Positions 10,832 through 22,073 of a stretch of 64,000 nucleotides of DNA are shown one piece after another. The DNA comes from Rhabdophis nuchalis (lineage: Eukaryota > Chordata > Lepidosauria > Squamata > Natricidae), in the NCBI GenBank assembly GCA_039707465.1, contig CM077648.1:17977619-18041618 (forward strand), given 5' to 3'. The notes under the pieces are model-generated. The model had not been told where the DNA came from. It worked only from the letters and a program-made list of their open reading frames with translations, and searched no databases. The translations under genes and the position numbers were made by a program. The number at the start of each line of letters is the position of its first letter. Within the stretch, counting starts at the first letter, position 1.

Positions 10832-10948
10832 CAGGGGTCTGCAAAGTCGGCTCTTTTAAGACTGGTGGACTTCAACTCCCAGAATTCCCCAGCCAGCAGT
10901 CTTAAAAGAGCCAACCAGTCTTAAAAGAGCCAACTTTGCAGACCCCTG
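10832..10948. mobile_element. Foldback hAT MITE with perfect TSD and internal duplication
   Basis: The inverted ends CAGGGGTCTGCAAAGT and ACTTTGCAGACCCCTG are flanked by exact 8-bp duplications GCCTACGC (10824-10831 and 10949-10956). The right arm contains a local duplication of the 'CAGTCTTAAAAGAGCCAA' block, so the element is not a simple palindrome like the copy at 4470. Confidence 0.95.
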
Positions 10949-11085
10949 GCCTACGCGATACGTGCAGGAATGCACAGAGGGGCACATACATCGCAAAGGG
11001 GACTTGGTGTGTTTTTGCTTCTTAAGAAATAACCATTTCTTACCAGGAGATGTTTCCTGCCATGCTATTTCTTCATATTTCCCAA

Positions 11086-11222
11086 TTCACAATAGCAGAG
11101 TTGAAAGGGAGACCTTGGAGGTCATCTAGTCCAACCCCCTGCCTAGGCAGGAAGCCCTATACCGTTTCAGACAAATGGCTATCCAACATCTTCTTAAAGA
11201 CTTGCAGTGTTGGGGCATTTAT
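11086..11222 (-). mobile_element. CR1 LINE 3' end
   Basis: Minus-strand CR1 terminus, about 135 bp, with the conserved segment corresponding to 'AGTCCAACCCCCTGCC' and the end of the ORF ([15 protein letters not shown]). It is moderately diverged, with a vestigial 3' tail. Confidence 0.85.
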
Positions 11223-11435
11223 TTGCTTCTTTCTCAAAATAAATTAAATTCAACTTACACAGAGTAAAGTTCACCTAACAAAGAAACCATGGCATCCGCG
11301 GGGGTTGGCTCAGGTAATTTTTTTCATATTGCAAAGAAAAATTCAGAACAATTGTGAACATTCACCAATCTGATCTCCTTTCTTTTATTATGTAAAGAGA
11401 AGGGGATAGCTTTTCTGGATGGGGTTCGTGTAGGC

Positions 11436-11722
11436 CAGGGGTGTCAAACTCAATTTCATTGATGGCTGCATCAGGGTTGTGGTTGACCTCGGGGGCAGGG
11501 CTGAGTGGGTGGGCATGGCCAGCTGAGTGGGCGCAGCCAGCTTGATTCCAATTCCCCCAATTGCTGGCAAGTTTCCTTTTTGCATTGGGTAGACTGGGCC
11601 GAAGCAATGCGGATAGACCAAGCCAAAATGCGCTGGCCCCTTATCTTTTCCAGGACGCAGACCAGATCCGATCACATTGCGGGCCGAATCCAGCTTACGG
11701 GGCCTGGAGTTTGAAACCCATG
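11436..11722. mobile_element. hAT element, CAGGGGTGTCAAACTC family
   Basis: Left end CAGGGGTGTCAAACTCAATT, right end GGAGTTTGAAACCCATG. The flanks GTGTAGGC and ATGTAGAC agree at 6 of 8 positions. A run of GGGCATGGCC/GGGCGCAGCC repeats lies near 11500-11540. Confidence 0.82.
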
Positions 11723-11870
11723 ATGTAGACAAACTTCTTTCCTACCAGATATTAAAGATGAGATTAAATCTAGGTGTCTACGTAAGGACAGTCTATTGTA
11801 TTAATTTTTTAAGGGGGACAAAATGACAAGTATGAAAAGTTTTAGAGAAAGCCTAGTTGTATGTTAGAGA

Positions 11871-12266
11871 TGGGTGGCTCAGTGGCTCAGATGCTGACCT
11901 TCTCAATCAGAAAGGCTGGCAGTTTGTCAGTTCAAATCCCTAGCACCGCATAACAGAGTGAGCTCCCGTTACTTGTCCCAGCTTCTGCCAACCTAGCAGT
12001 TCGAAAACATTTTAAAATGCAAGTAGAAAAATAGGAACCACCTTTGGTGGGAAGGTAACAGCATTCCGTGCACCTTTAATGTTTAGTCATGCCAGCACAT
12101 GACCATGGAGACTTCTTCGGACAGTGCTGGCTCTTCGGCTTTGAAACGGAGATGAGCACCGCCCCTAGAGTCAGGAAAGCTAGCACATATGTGCGAGGGG
12201 AACCTTTATGTTAAGTTCTCTTAAGAGACCGGTCGCAGGTCGAGGATACAACACTTTAGGTTTACC
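11871..12266 (+). mobile_element. Sauria-type SINE, complete
   Basis: A tRNA-derived head with an A-box-like GTGGCTCAGTGGCTCAGA and a B-box-like GTTCAAATCCC is followed by the conserved Sauria body (CTTCTGCCAACCTAGCAGTT, CATGACCATGGAGAC) and a BovB-related tail (GAGATGAGCACCGCC, CCTAGAGTC). A duplication close to CTAGTTGTATGTT lies just before (about 11854) and TTAGTTGTATATT just after (about 12268), which fits LINE-mediated insertion. This family is restricted to squamates and partners the BovB machinery. Confidence 0.9.
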
Positions 12267-12281
12267 TTAGTTGTATATTCA

Positions 12282-12859
12282 GAACAATTACCTACAATTG
12301 TACTAAACAGATGCCCTTCAATGCTGCCTCCTCCATGAATTTGATTGTTAGCACCTGCCGGGCAGCCTGTTTAATAAGTTATTTCTGCATACAATATTAA
12401 GAAGCTGGATGGTTTTGTTTCTGCTCTGCATCTAATCAGTGCAGAAAATGAGAAAGAGGAGAGGGCCAGAGATGAGCTCATGTTCAAGGGTTCTGGAGCT
12501 CACCCCAATAATTCTCAAGTAATTTAAATGACACGCAGGATTTGAATACCTGAATAGGGCTGTTTTTGGCCAACTGTTGGGAATGTTTAAGTGAGTTTCA
12601 ACTTAAAAATAAAAATCCTGTAGAGTAAAAGACATCAAATGCCCTATATATATATGTGTACTGTGTGCATTTTTTATTTATAAACTCCAAATCAGATGTT
12701 CCATCGGTGAACAACAAGGCATGAATCATATCGAACATGGAAAAAATAACAATGATAAGTGCATGCCTGCCCTAAGCATACAATCAGTTAGTGCCAAGAC
12801 TACTGCCTTGAAATACGGAGGAGGGAGGGAGCTAATTGTTCAAAAAGCTGTGTGCCAAT
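12282..12859. other. Unassigned
   Basis: Only a short TA-rich run near 12640-12660; no family recognised. Confidence 0.45.
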
Positions 12860-12867
12860 GCATAGAT

Positions 12868-13225
12868 CAGTATTGGTGAACCTTTTTGGCACCGAGTGCC
12901 AAAACGGGAGGGCGCATGCCAGAAACCTGAAAAGCAGCTGCCCAGAGCGCATGTACACACAAGGAAAATGGTCTTTTGGTTCCTGCCGCACACATGCACA
13001 ATGGCCAGTTGGTCTTCATGCGTACCGGAAATCAGAAGATCATCTTTCCGGTGTGCACATACGCTCCGGGTGGCTGCTCTTCCGGTTTCCAGCACTCCCA
13101 CGTGCATGAAGGCAAGCTGGTCGGTGCGCCAGAACCCAGAAGAGCAAAAGGCAATGGCTTGCATGCCCAGAGAGATGACCCTGCATGGCGCTTTCGGCAC
13201 ACGTGCCATAGGTTCACCATCATGG
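12868..13225. mobile_element. hAT MITE, 'GGTGAACC...GGTTCACC' family
   Basis: Left end CAGTATTGGTGAACC and right end GGTTCACCATCATGG are inverted. The flanks GCATAGAT (12860-12867) and TCATAGAT (13226-13233) match at 7 of 8 positions. The interior has 'GGCACCGAGTGCC' and several CACATGCGC-type alternating runs. Family members are the hAT at 44322-45684 and a partial copy ending at 61111. Confidence 0.88.
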
Positions 13226-13404
13226 TCATAGATGCTGCAATGGAAAAGGCTGGGCAGTTCACCTGAATTATGTGTATTTCATACAGGAGGAACTTCATGC
13301 AGGTGATATGAATGATCAAACAAGATGGGCAGGTTCCATTTTGGCAAGGCAGTGTCTGATGTATTCCAGCGTTGCGCTGTGTGAAACTTTCTTAATGAGA
13401 AGAG

Positions 13405-13657
13405 ATCTTGTTGAAACAGAGGTTAGAATGCAGTATTGCAGGCAAATTCTGCTCACAGTCTGCAGTTCGATCCTGATGGGCTCAAAGTTGACTCAGCCTT
13501 CCATTCTTCTGAGGTCAGTAAAATGAATGACTTAGATTTTTTTTTGGCCGGGGGGGGGGGAGGGAATTTGCTGACATTGTAAACTGCCCAGACAGTTCTG
13601 TGAAGCAGCATTGGGTGGCATATAAGTCTAAATGGTATTGCTATCTTGACTTGGCCC
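13405..13657 (+). mobile_element. tRNA-derived SINE with TATTGCTAT tail
   Basis: A weak A-box (GGTTAGAATGCAG) and B-box (AGTTCGATCCTG) are followed by 'GACTCAGCCTTCCATTCTTC' and '(G)TAAAATGAATGAC'. The 3' portion 'GCATATAAGTCTAAATGG' runs into a 'TATTGCTAT' end. A purine run near 13550 interrupts the body. The copy at 42600-42775 is on the opposite strand. The family name is not certain. Confidence 0.7.
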
Positions 13658-13755
13658 CAAAACATAATGCCCACCAATGCAGCAACCTGTTATTTTGAAC
13701 TAGGTGCAACTAATCAGTCCGTGTGTCAATGCATTTCAAATGCATTGTATTACTC

Positions 13756-14318
13756 TGTTGGAAGAAATGTTCTTCTGGGTACAGTTCCAAGTTGGGAGAA
13801 AGACACTGGAAACATGGCGCCTGATTGGAAAAGATGGTTTTAATGGTGGACAGGACCACATGGTTTGAGGTCCTGGGGAAAAAGAGGATCACATGCCTTG
13901 AAGATCTTGAAGAAAGAAAAGGGAAGAGATGCTGAGAAAGCCTGAGTTTTATACCCTCTCCTTGGAGCTTCCGGTTCCTGTGTAAGAAATGTATTCTGAT
14001 TGGTGGTCAGATTCCCAGGGGGCGGGTGTCTTAACTAACTTTGTAGGCTGTCTGTCTTTTGAGTCCCAAGCTTGGTTGAGCTGTTGCTGGATGATGATGT
14101 AATGGAAGGGCTTTGGGATTTCTATTATGGCTCTGCCTGAAGGTGGTAGATCTTTGTTATGTAGAATAGACTGGGCCAGGCCTTAAAGGCCTATTGACAA
14201 AGGTGTGTGTCTGTGGGGATGAGTTTCTGCCTCCCTTTTAGGGAAAATATTCTGTCCTTTTAATGTTTCCTAAAAGATCTCATTTTTCTAAGGGGTGGGT
14301 GGGTGCTAATTTCCTACA
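13756..14318 (+). mobile_element. Solo LTR, copy 2
   Basis: Begins TGTTGGAAGAAATGT, ends TTTCCTACA, with exact 4-bp duplications ACTC at 13752-13755 and 14319-14322. At 563 bp it is the best-preserved member. It shares 'GTCCTGGGG', 'TTGGTTGAGC' and 'ATTATGGCTCTGCCTGAAGG' with copies 3 and 4. Confidence 0.87.
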
Positions 14319-14399
14319 ACTCTACTCGTGTGATAATTAAGGAAAAAGTTATTGCCATGATGTTTGGTCCAGTCTTAAACTTCACTGGCCAGAGTGACT

Positions 14400-14690
14400 G
14401 CCCAGGTCATAAGCAAACTCCTGGATGACCCCATCCACAATAACTACGGTGACCAATGTTAATGGATTGCCTTGAGCCCTTAGTTACAAAGAGCAACTCT
14501 GTTTCCGTAGGGTTTAATCTGACCTTGTTTCATCTTTTACAGGCTCTAACATCTACGAAAAATAATTCAGGCTTTCATGGAGTCTCTAGTGTGGTCTGTA
14601 GTAGCAATATATAATTCAGAGTCATCAGCATAGTGCTGACATCTAACCTCCAATGTAGTGTTCTGGGCAAAAATAACCCAAGGATTTCTT
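14400..14690 (-). mobile_element. Ancient L2-like LINE fragment
   Basis: On the minus strand, text around 14590-14640 (complement of 'TCAGAGTCATCAGCATAGTG') matches the position of the L2 RT region around the YADD motif. It is too decayed for a continuous frame, and the limits are guesses. Confidence 0.4.
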
Positions 14691-14962
14691 GGAATCTGCT
14701 ATTCATATATTAACGAAGTCCAAATTTTCTTAGCTTTTTCAGATGCCTCCATCTGTTTGGCTATACTGGTCTACAGATGAATTAAATGAAGTTCATCTTT
14801 AAATAAGATAAAACATTACGGAGTTAAGGTTGCATATATTTGTATGCAGCAATACAGATTTAATCCCGGAAAGCCATGCATTGATACATTGTGAGTTTAT
14901 TTCTGGAGTATAAAATGTAGTTTCTTTGAAATAATTTTAGTGGAAAAATAATAAATATCTTT

Positions 14963-15395
14963 TGACTTTGAACTATGGGGCTGGAGAAGACTCCTGCGAA
15001 TCCCCTGGACTGCAAGGTGATCAAACTGGTCACTCCTTGAGGAGATCAACCCTGACTGCTCTTTAGAAGGCCAGATCCTGAAGATGAGACTCAAATATTT
15101 TGGCCACCTAATGAGAAGGAAGGACTCACTAGAGAAGAGCCTAATGCTGGGAAACATTGAGAGCAAAAGAAGAAAGGGACGAGAGAGAATGAGGTGGCTG
15201 CATGGAGTCACCGAAACAGTAGGCATGAGCCTATTTAAATAGACTCCATTGGATGGTAGAGGACAGGAAGGCCTGGAGGAACGTGGTCCATGGGATTGCG
15301 ATTTTATTTATTTATTAGATTTCTATCCCACCCTATCTCCCCAAAATTGGTCAGACACGACTTTGCTACTAACAACAACATTTGACTTTAGTGAT
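14963..15395 (+). mobile_element. BovB (RTE) LINE 3' end, split by a tiny L2 tail
   Basis: Plus-strand text encodes the BovB C-terminus: segments like ILKMRLKYFGHLMRRKDSLEKSLMLG and KRRKGRERMRWLHGVTE are readable in one frame. The conserved BovB 3' UTR follows, ending near 'GGTCAGACACGACTTTGCTA' and a CAACAACA tail at 15375. About 44 bp at 15301-15344 interrupts the 3' UTR and looks like the antisense tip of an L2 3' tail. Confidence 0.88.
15301..15344 (-). mobile_element. Minimal L2 3' tail insertion inside BovB
   Basis: TTTATTTATTTATTAGA plus 'TTCTATCCCACCCTATCTCC' is the complement of the terminal 40 bp of the L2-like family seen at 4870, 32268 and 56812. Removing it restores the normal BovB 3' UTR order. 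Confidence 0.7.
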
Positions 15396-16355
15396 GTTAG
15401 TAATTTTTTTATCAACAGAATTGCATCTAGAATAGTGCATCAAATAATTTGCTGTTGGAGTCTAATTATATGGCATTTAAAAAAAAAAGAATCCAAGTAT
15501 GAAAAAGAGTTTGCCTTCTGCTACAATTACCTTGCTGGCATATAATCAGAAATTACATTAATGACTAAAGGTTTTTAATGGGATTTTTTTCCCCTCAGGT
15601 TGGGCTCTTCACTCTTGATCCAGCATATTATCCAGTGATAAAACAAGTGAATTCTTGCAGCTCTGTGATCTATAGATATTCAGTCAGGTGATTGCCTGCT
15701 ACAGCAGATGCAGAGGGTTTGACCTTGCTTTTAATTTTATTCAGGTTTTGCAAAAGCTGGAATCATCAAACTCTTTTAGTCCTTTAGTGGTTGGGGGGGG
15801 GGGGAGAGAGAGAGAGAGAGAGGATGGCAGTGCCATCTCATAGGACGTTGGAAAATTGATTCATCTAGGAGAGGGATTGTAGCTCAGGATGAAGCATGCC
15901 TATTTTCTATGCTGAATATCTCAGCCTTAAATTCTGACTTGTATAGTTAAAACAATAAGATAGCAAGGGAGGGAGGGAGAGAGAGACAGAGATCTCAGAC
16001 AAGCATCTCCAATAAAGAAGAGGTGATTGTGAGCTAGAATGAATGAATAGTTCCAGGATTCCACACCTTATCAGAAAAGAGAGAACACCAGTGAATTACA
16101 CACACAGGAAGCTGCCTGAAGTAATGGGTACACGCAGATAAGACCCTGTGATAAATATAGCATTGCATTTGGGGAAGATGTTTTGAAACAATGGTTGGAA
16201 GGAAACACATTTCTCCTCTTATCTGATTTAAAAAACAAACAAAACCACAGTACTACTGAGTTTCATTTATTTGTCTCGGTATCCAAAGTTTGAGAATACT
16301 GGATTAGGTTAGCTCTTTTCAAGAATCTCATTAAAGCTCTGAGGAATCGCTTCCA
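15396..16355. other. Unassigned, with two short GA tracts
   Basis: Contains a G-run followed by (GA)n at 15794-15823 and a shorter GGGA/GA tract at 15966-15990. No transposon or gene is recognised. Confidence 0.5.
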
Positions 16356-16855
16356 GTTATGGGAAGAAATGTCCATCTGGGTTCAGTTCCAAGTGGGAAG
16401 AAACACACTGGAAACATGGAGGCTGCTTGGAAAGATGGTTTTAATGGTGGGCAGGATCACATGGTTTGAGATCCTGGGCAAAAATGCTCATGGGAGAGAG
16501 AGAGATTGATCTCCTCTGTTGGGCTTTGAACTTGAGCTTGTATTCTGATTGGTTGTCATACTCCCATGGGGCCATGCAGGGGCAAATCTGTAGGCTGTCC
16601 TGAGTGCCAAGCCTGGTTGACTCTTGCTGGGTGATGATGTAATGAGAGGGCTTTGGGCAATTCCTACTATGGCTCTGCCTGAAGAAGGTAGATAATTGTT
16701 ACATAGAATAGACTGACCCAGGCTATAATGGCCCATTAACAAAGTGGGGGAGGGGCTCAGCTTCCGCCATCCTTTTAGGGAAAATATTCTGCTTTTTTAA
16801 TATTTTCTAAAATATCTCATTTTCCTAGGAGTGGGGTAGGTGCCACCATCCTACA
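16356..16855 (+). mobile_element. Solo LTR, copy 3 (mutated 5' terminus)
   Basis: The first bases read TTATGGGAAGAAATGTCC instead of TGTTGGAAG, and the end reads CATCCTACA. Its middle matches copies 2 and 4. No exact 4-bp duplication is visible, so boundary mutation or old age is likely. Confidence 0.75.
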
Positions 16856-16984
16856 CAGCATTTCCTATTAATCTCAGAGAAAACAAGAACACAAATTTAC
16901 AATGGCTGTGCACAATAGCAAGCTTTTTTTTTCATAAGTGCATTCTATGTGTACACTTATGAATACGATACTGCTAATGTATAG

Positions 16985-17215
16985 AGCAGAAGGAAGCTCT
17001 AATCTGGGTTGGTCACTGGGTCCCGAGGTTTTATCTTCTGAGCTTTCGGATTCCTGCTGGAACCCTCTTCAGGGAACTTCTCTCTAGCAGAGTGTGTGCT
17101 TTCTACTATTCTGTCTGTGGTATTTACAGGGTGCCTGGTTGTGTGTGGCTTTTTAGTAGCTGATTGGGGTGTTGGTGGCCGGCTATTAAGTGATTGGCTG
17201 CAAGCCATCACTTAC
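16985..17215 (-). repeat. Unclassified repeat-like segment
   Basis: The minus strand holds a 70-codon frame with RNPKAQKIKPRDPVTNPD near its end. Its text (CTGAAGAGGGTTCCAGCAGG) looks like retroelement 3' sequence, possibly Penelope-like. I cannot confirm the family. Confidence 0.3.
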
Positions 17216-17218
17216 TAA

Positions 17219-17373
17219 CAGGGGTGGTATTCACTTACTTTCCCTACCAGTTTGCAAGGGCGAGCACATGTGCATGTGCTTTGATCATGTGTGTGGCTTA
17301 TATGTATGCACGCAGCTTGAAAATGTGCCTAAATAGGATGGTGTAGAGCCTGGGCGGGTAGGTGCAAATGCAA
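17219..17373. mobile_element. hAT MITE left part (CAGTGGTGGG family)
   Basis: Starts CAGGGGTGGTATTCACTTACT and continues with 'CTACCAGTTTGCAAGGG' and the 'GCCTAAATAGGATGGTGTAG' block shared with bases 10-50 of the window. No right end is present. Confidence 0.65.
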
Positions 17374-18099
17374 ATGCTTTGATATAAGACTGACCTAGTG
17401 TGATAAGCTTCATGATTGAAATATAGAATGAAACATACTTTTCCCCCCCAAAACATACAGAAGCAATACAAAAGGAAGAGGAACTGGACTCTGCTTTAAA
17501 ATGCCTGCTCAGAAATCTCCAAGGATAAACTTGATACAGAAGAGAAATTTGAATTAAAAAAAGTGGGAGAAGGAATAAAAATCAATATTTTTATTTGTAT
17601 GGTTGCTCATCAGATTGGAAGGAATGGAAGGAATGTATATTCATTCTTTGGATCTATGGCCTCCAATATATATTTTTATTATTTGGATGAATGGGTAGAA
17701 GGAATGTTTTAAAGCAGACACAAAATTACGTGGTTTTGTTAATTCCGTAGAAATCAGCTGTAACATTTAAAAGTGTTCTTGGTACATTAGTGAAATGGGC
17801 TGAAAATAATATAATTAAATGTAAAAGAGAACAATGTAGAATTCTTTATCAAGAAAGTGAAATAAAATGATTAGTCATCTGTTAGGAATGGCCTAAATTG
17901 CCCCCTCATACTCCATGATTTGTGAAATGTATGCATGTTGGGTTGACTGCCAGTTGCTTTGGTGTGAAAATGACATTTTGCTGTGATTGTCTTTTGGGCC
18001 AATTGAAGAAATGGTGACCAATACTCTTGATATCTTACAATCTCTGAAAAAGTAACAACTTACTTGGCATATGATGAATCCAGGTCTGTTCATCACAAT
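17374..18099. other. Unassigned AT-rich stretch
   Basis: No recognisable family or coding signal. Confidence 0.45.
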
Positions 18100-18508
18100 A
18101 CAAAAATGATATTGAGACCTTAGGAAGAGTATAGAGAAGCCATACGATAAATGATTGATGGAGTAGGTATGTCTAGTCTAACAAAGAGAAGGACTGAGAT
18201 GATATGATAGCAGTCTTCCATTACTTGAAGCATTGTCATAATGAAGTCAACCTATTTTCCAAACACCTGAGAGCAATACAAGTAACAGGTGGAAGATAAG
18301 AGAGATCCAACCTAGAATTAGGAAGAAATTTCATGACACTCAACAACAATTAGTCAGTGGAATGGCTTATCTCTGGAAATTGTGGGCGCTCCATCCCTGG
18401 AGATTTTTAAGAAGAGAATGGCCAGCCATTTGCCCCTAATGATATAGGATCTCTTACTTAGTCTAGAAAACATCCAAGGTCCCTTCCAACACAAGTGTGT
18501 GTGTCGTT
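18100..18508 (+). mobile_element. Old CR1 LINE 3' fragment
   Basis: Plus-strand text parallels the last third of the CR1 coding region and 3' UTR. Examples are 'GGACTGAGATGATATGATAG', 'CCAACCTAGAATTAGGAAG' and the final 'CATCCAAGGTCCCTTCCAAC'. Many substitutions and indels make it much older than the copies at 21.1 and 38.3 kb. Confidence 0.85.
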
Positions 18509-18511
18509 TTT

Positions 18512-18720
18512 TGTGCTGATAAATAAATAAAGGGAGACTAGTATTTGATCTATTTCAAGCTATTTAGCTCTCATCAGCTAGCCATACCCTTACTGGGATT
18601 CGAACCTGGGAAGTATTACATGTGAGGCAGTTGTAATTGCCACTAGGCCACAGGTTCTCCTCCTTGATCAGTTGAGCCAGGGGAATAAGTATATATTGTG
18701 TCACAACACCCTGGTATGCC
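18512..18720 (-). mobile_element. tRNA-derived SINE
   Basis: On the minus strand a tRNA-like head has an A-box-like TGTGGCCTAGTGGC and an exact B-box GGTTCGAATCCC (plus-strand GGGATTCGAACC at 18596-18607). A body 'GGGTATGGCTAGCTGATGAG' and a (TTTA)n tail follow at 18520-18535. The extra 3' body and tail argue against a functional tRNA gene. Confidence 0.75.
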
Positions 18721-18749
18721 CCAAAATGAATGTATGTATGTATGTATGG

Positions 18750-20165
18750 TACCTGTAACATTTCCTTGGTCGTTTTAAATTCTGGGGAAGCCAAATAGAA
18801 GGGTGTTAGGAATATAATCCGTGTTGGATTGGCAATATATATATAAGCCATGAGTGAAATTGGTATCTGTAACTTTAAATGTTACAGTGAAATGTAATTG
18901 GCTGCGGCTTCCTCAATTAAAATTCTTGGGGAAAAAGAATGTTTAACTCATGCTTTGCCTCCTATTTTTCTATTCCGCATGGAGGTCTCCCATCCCCAGA
19001 AAGAGCTATATACATTTTCAGTAAAAACACCATTATTTAGAACAATTGACATCTTTTCAACAAGTTTCAAGATTTTTAAGCCAGTTATTTCTGCTGTATT
19101 TATGATCTTCCTTTGTTACCTGTACAATAGCATGAGTAGCTGTATGCCATAAATCTAGACTTAAATTTTCTCAAGACAATTTTAAAAACCCCACGTCAGT
19201 TGTATCATATTAGAGAAATGTTCAAGTGGGCCATGTTATTTTTTCCTTTCTTTGAAAAGCAGATCTTTTCAACTCTCTGAGTTGCAAATGTGGTTTGTTG
19301 TATGACATGCAGAAGTGGTTTTGAAGAAACACAAACCCAAATATCCCCTGGGCATATTGGATTGCTTGCATAATCCTTTGGTTCTAGCACAAAACATTTT
19401 CTTCTTAGAAGTTACAATGTGCCAATAGTCAAGGAAATGTAATATTTTTCAGAGGGAGATATTTTTTCCCCATATAAACAGCGCATACTATAGCTGGGAC
19501 TTATTAAAAGCATAAGTTTGGAAGCCCAATATGCAATTTCTAGTCTTAGCACCATCACGGATGCTGCATATTCATACATACATCTTAGTACATACACCTT
19601 AATCTTTCTGCTTTGTTTCACGTTGGCTTGAAGTTAATGAACTGATATATGCAAATTCTTCTGAAGCTTTGACGTCTTTTAAAATGAGTTGAAAAGAAAT
19701 GAATGACCATGCAGAACAATTGACCTGTTCATGGAAAAAGACTGAAAGGATCACAGCGAGACAAAAAACACAGTTCCAGCTGACCAGGGAAGTCACAGTT
19801 TATATTTTCAATTTCACTGCTATTAAGTTTTCCCATTTGTCAAGTCTTCTCTTTCCTTGAAGAGAAAATAGCTGTTTCTTGAGAGAGAATGCCTTATTTG
19901 TTTATTTATTTAATCCCTAGAGCATTCATAGATTCGTCTATTTACTCTCTGTGCTATGGGAACCCATTTATTACACTGTGGTGTTCTTTGTATGAAATCA
20001 GTGGGAATTACTCAGAAAACGATGCTAAATATCCTAGTATTGTGTGTGAAGTCTCCTGTGACAGTTACCTGTAATCATAGAGAATATATGTTCAGTCCTA
20101 ACTGAAGAATACTTCAGTGTAATGTTCTTAACATATTACATTAACCTCAGTTTCCTTCCAGTTAT
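18750..20165. other. Repeat-poor unassigned stretch (1.4 kb)
   Basis: No transposon, exon or RNA gene recognised. Small frames (for example 18898-19152) have no family resemblance. Confidence 0.5.
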
Positions 20166-20167
20166 TA

Positions 20168-20556
20168 CCATATTTTTCAGAGTATAAGACGCACCAAAAT
20201 TTTGAAGGGGCAAATTAAAAAAAAAGTTTTTGGCACTTTGCAGACCTCCCAAAAACAGTTCGTTTTTTTGCAAAAACGGGCCCATTTTCTGTCAAAAAAA
20301 GGGCATGGATAGCCTTTAGGAGGCTTGTAGAGTGCTCCTGGGGGTTGGGGGGGAAACAGCCTGGTTTTCGCTCATTTCTGCCCTCCCCAGCCCCGAGGAG
20401 CACTCTGGAAGCCTCCTAAAGGCTATGCATGGCCATTTTTGAAAAGGGGAGTGTTTCGGTAGGCCAAAAATGCTGTATTCAGTGTATTAGATGCACTCAG
20501 ATTTTCAGCCTCTTTTTTGAGGGAAAAAGGTATGTCTTATACTCTGAAAAATACAG
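20168..20556. mobile_element. TA-flanked MITE 'A' (Tc1/mariner-like), copy 1
   Basis: Inverted termini CCATATTTTTCAGAGTATAA and TTATACTCTGAAAAATACAG are flanked by TA on both sides (20166-20167, 20557-20558). The interior carries the CCTCCTAAAGGCTATGCATG-type blocks in both orientations, making the element largely self-complementary. Further copies are at 25191, 28774, 36345 and 63488, with a longer subfamily at 42159 and 53237. Confidence 0.88.
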
Positions 20557-20558
20557 TA

Positions 20559-21139
20559 TGTGTCTTTCCTGAAGTAGGCTCAATACCCACAGAGAACGTT
20601 CCAATACTGCAGAATATTAAGCATTTTTTTTGTTTCTAATAGTACCAGAGAAAGAATTCATCACTCTATAATGTAATACTCAGAAGGGCGATAAAAATTA
20701 CCCCAGATAGTACAGATTCTAATAGAGAAACATCTGAAGCTCAAAGAGAATGAAGGTGATGGATTCATTAAGTCCAACTTCTTTGACGTCGGCTTTTGAT
20801 CTTCAGAGATTTTTATTCTAAATCAGAATTAGGAAGTGGCAAGGGGAAACTTGAGCCCAAATGAGAAAGACTAAATCAACACCCAAGTCTTGTTGACAAA
20901 AAAACCCCAACAACAGTTATATGAAATTATAATTCTGGCCCTTCCTCTAACTATAATTTATTTATTACTTATTTAAAAAGAAATCAAAGTTCTACAGGTT
21001 CTCTATCCAAATGAAACTGTTTTAATGCCGGCATGTTATCATTTCAGTAGCACAGATTGTAAGGTAAAAGTCAAGTTTCAAAGTCAAATTCAGTTCTTGC
21101 TGGCTAAATGGAGATACCATATAAATTCTTGGTATTAAT
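20559..21139. other. Unassigned
   Basis: No family or coding signal recognised. Confidence 0.45.
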
Positions 21140-21888
21140 ACAGTACAAGTACAGTATAGGTGGCACAAGTACAGTATAGGTGGTACTTTGCTCAATAGCA
21201 GTAACTGTGAGAGGGATCTTGGAGTCCTAGTGGACAAGCATTTAAATATGAGCCAGCAGTGTGCAGCAGCTGCCAAAAAAGCCAACACAGTTCTAGGCTG
21301 CATAAACAGAGGGATAGAATCTAGATCACGTGAAGTGTTAATGCCACTGTATAGTGCCTTGGTAAGGCCACACTTGGAATACTGCATACAGTTTTGGTCG
21401 CCACGATGTAGAAAAGACGTGGAGACTCTGGAAAGAGTGCAGAGAAGGGCAACCAAGATGATTAGGGGACTGGAGACTAAGACATATGAAGAACGGCTGC
21501 AGGAGCTGGGTATGTCTAGCTTGATGAAGAGAAGGACCAGGGGAGACATGATAGCAGTGTTCCGATATCTCAGAGGGTGCCACAAAGAAGAGGGAATCAA
21601 ACTATTCTCCAAGGCACCTGGGGGCAGGACAAGAAGCAACGGGTGGAAACTAATCAAGGAAAGAAGCAACTTAGAACTAAGGAGAAATTTCCTGACAGTA
21701 AGAACAATTAACCTCTGGAACAGCTTGCCTCCAGAAGTTGTGAATGCCCCAACCCTGGAAGTCTTTAAAAAGATGTTAGATAGCCATTTGTCTGAAATGG
21801 TATAAGGTTCCTGCCCATGCAGGGGGTTGGACTAGAAGACCTACAAGGTCCCTTCCAACTCTGCTATTGTATTGTATTGTATTAATAA
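21140..21888 (+). mobile_element. Young CR1 LINE, 5'-truncated
   Basis: A single open frame (21188-21805) encodes the last 205 residues of CR1 ORF2p, from [15 protein letters not shown] through [16 protein letters not shown] to [13 protein letters not shown]. It differs from the copy at 38.3 kb at only about six residues. The 3' UTR ends in a (TATTG)n tail at 21866-21885. The 5' junction carries a duplicated 'ACAAGTACAGTATAGGTGG' block. Confidence 0.95.
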
Positions 21889-21933
21889 GAAATGGTCTTT
21901 AGGAAGTCTTCCAATTCCCAAGCTAGCCTGCAG

Positions 21934-22073
21934 CACTGTTTCTCCTCTTTGGCTACTTGAGGATGTGTGAACTTCAACTCCCAGAAATCCTCAGCCAGAT
22001 TTTGCTGACTGACTGGGGAATTCTGAAAGTTGAAGTCCACACATCTTCAAATTGCCAAAGTTGAGAGACATTG
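21934..22073. mobile_element. Foldback hAT MITE, 'CACTGTTTCTC' variant
   Basis: The arms centred near 22005 share the 'CTTCAACTCCCAGAAATCC' core with the CAGGGGTCTGCAAAG foldbacks, but the termini differ (CACTGTTTCTCC and GAGAGACATTG). The flanks GCCTGCAG (21926-21933) and GCCTACAG (22074-22081) match at 7 of 8 positions. Confidence 0.82.

Noticed and set aside
18564..18720. Possible tRNA gene on the minus strand (exact B-box)
   Set aside because: A/B-box-like sequences continue into a SINE body and (TTTA)n tail; no complete cloverleaf with paired acceptor stem was apparent.
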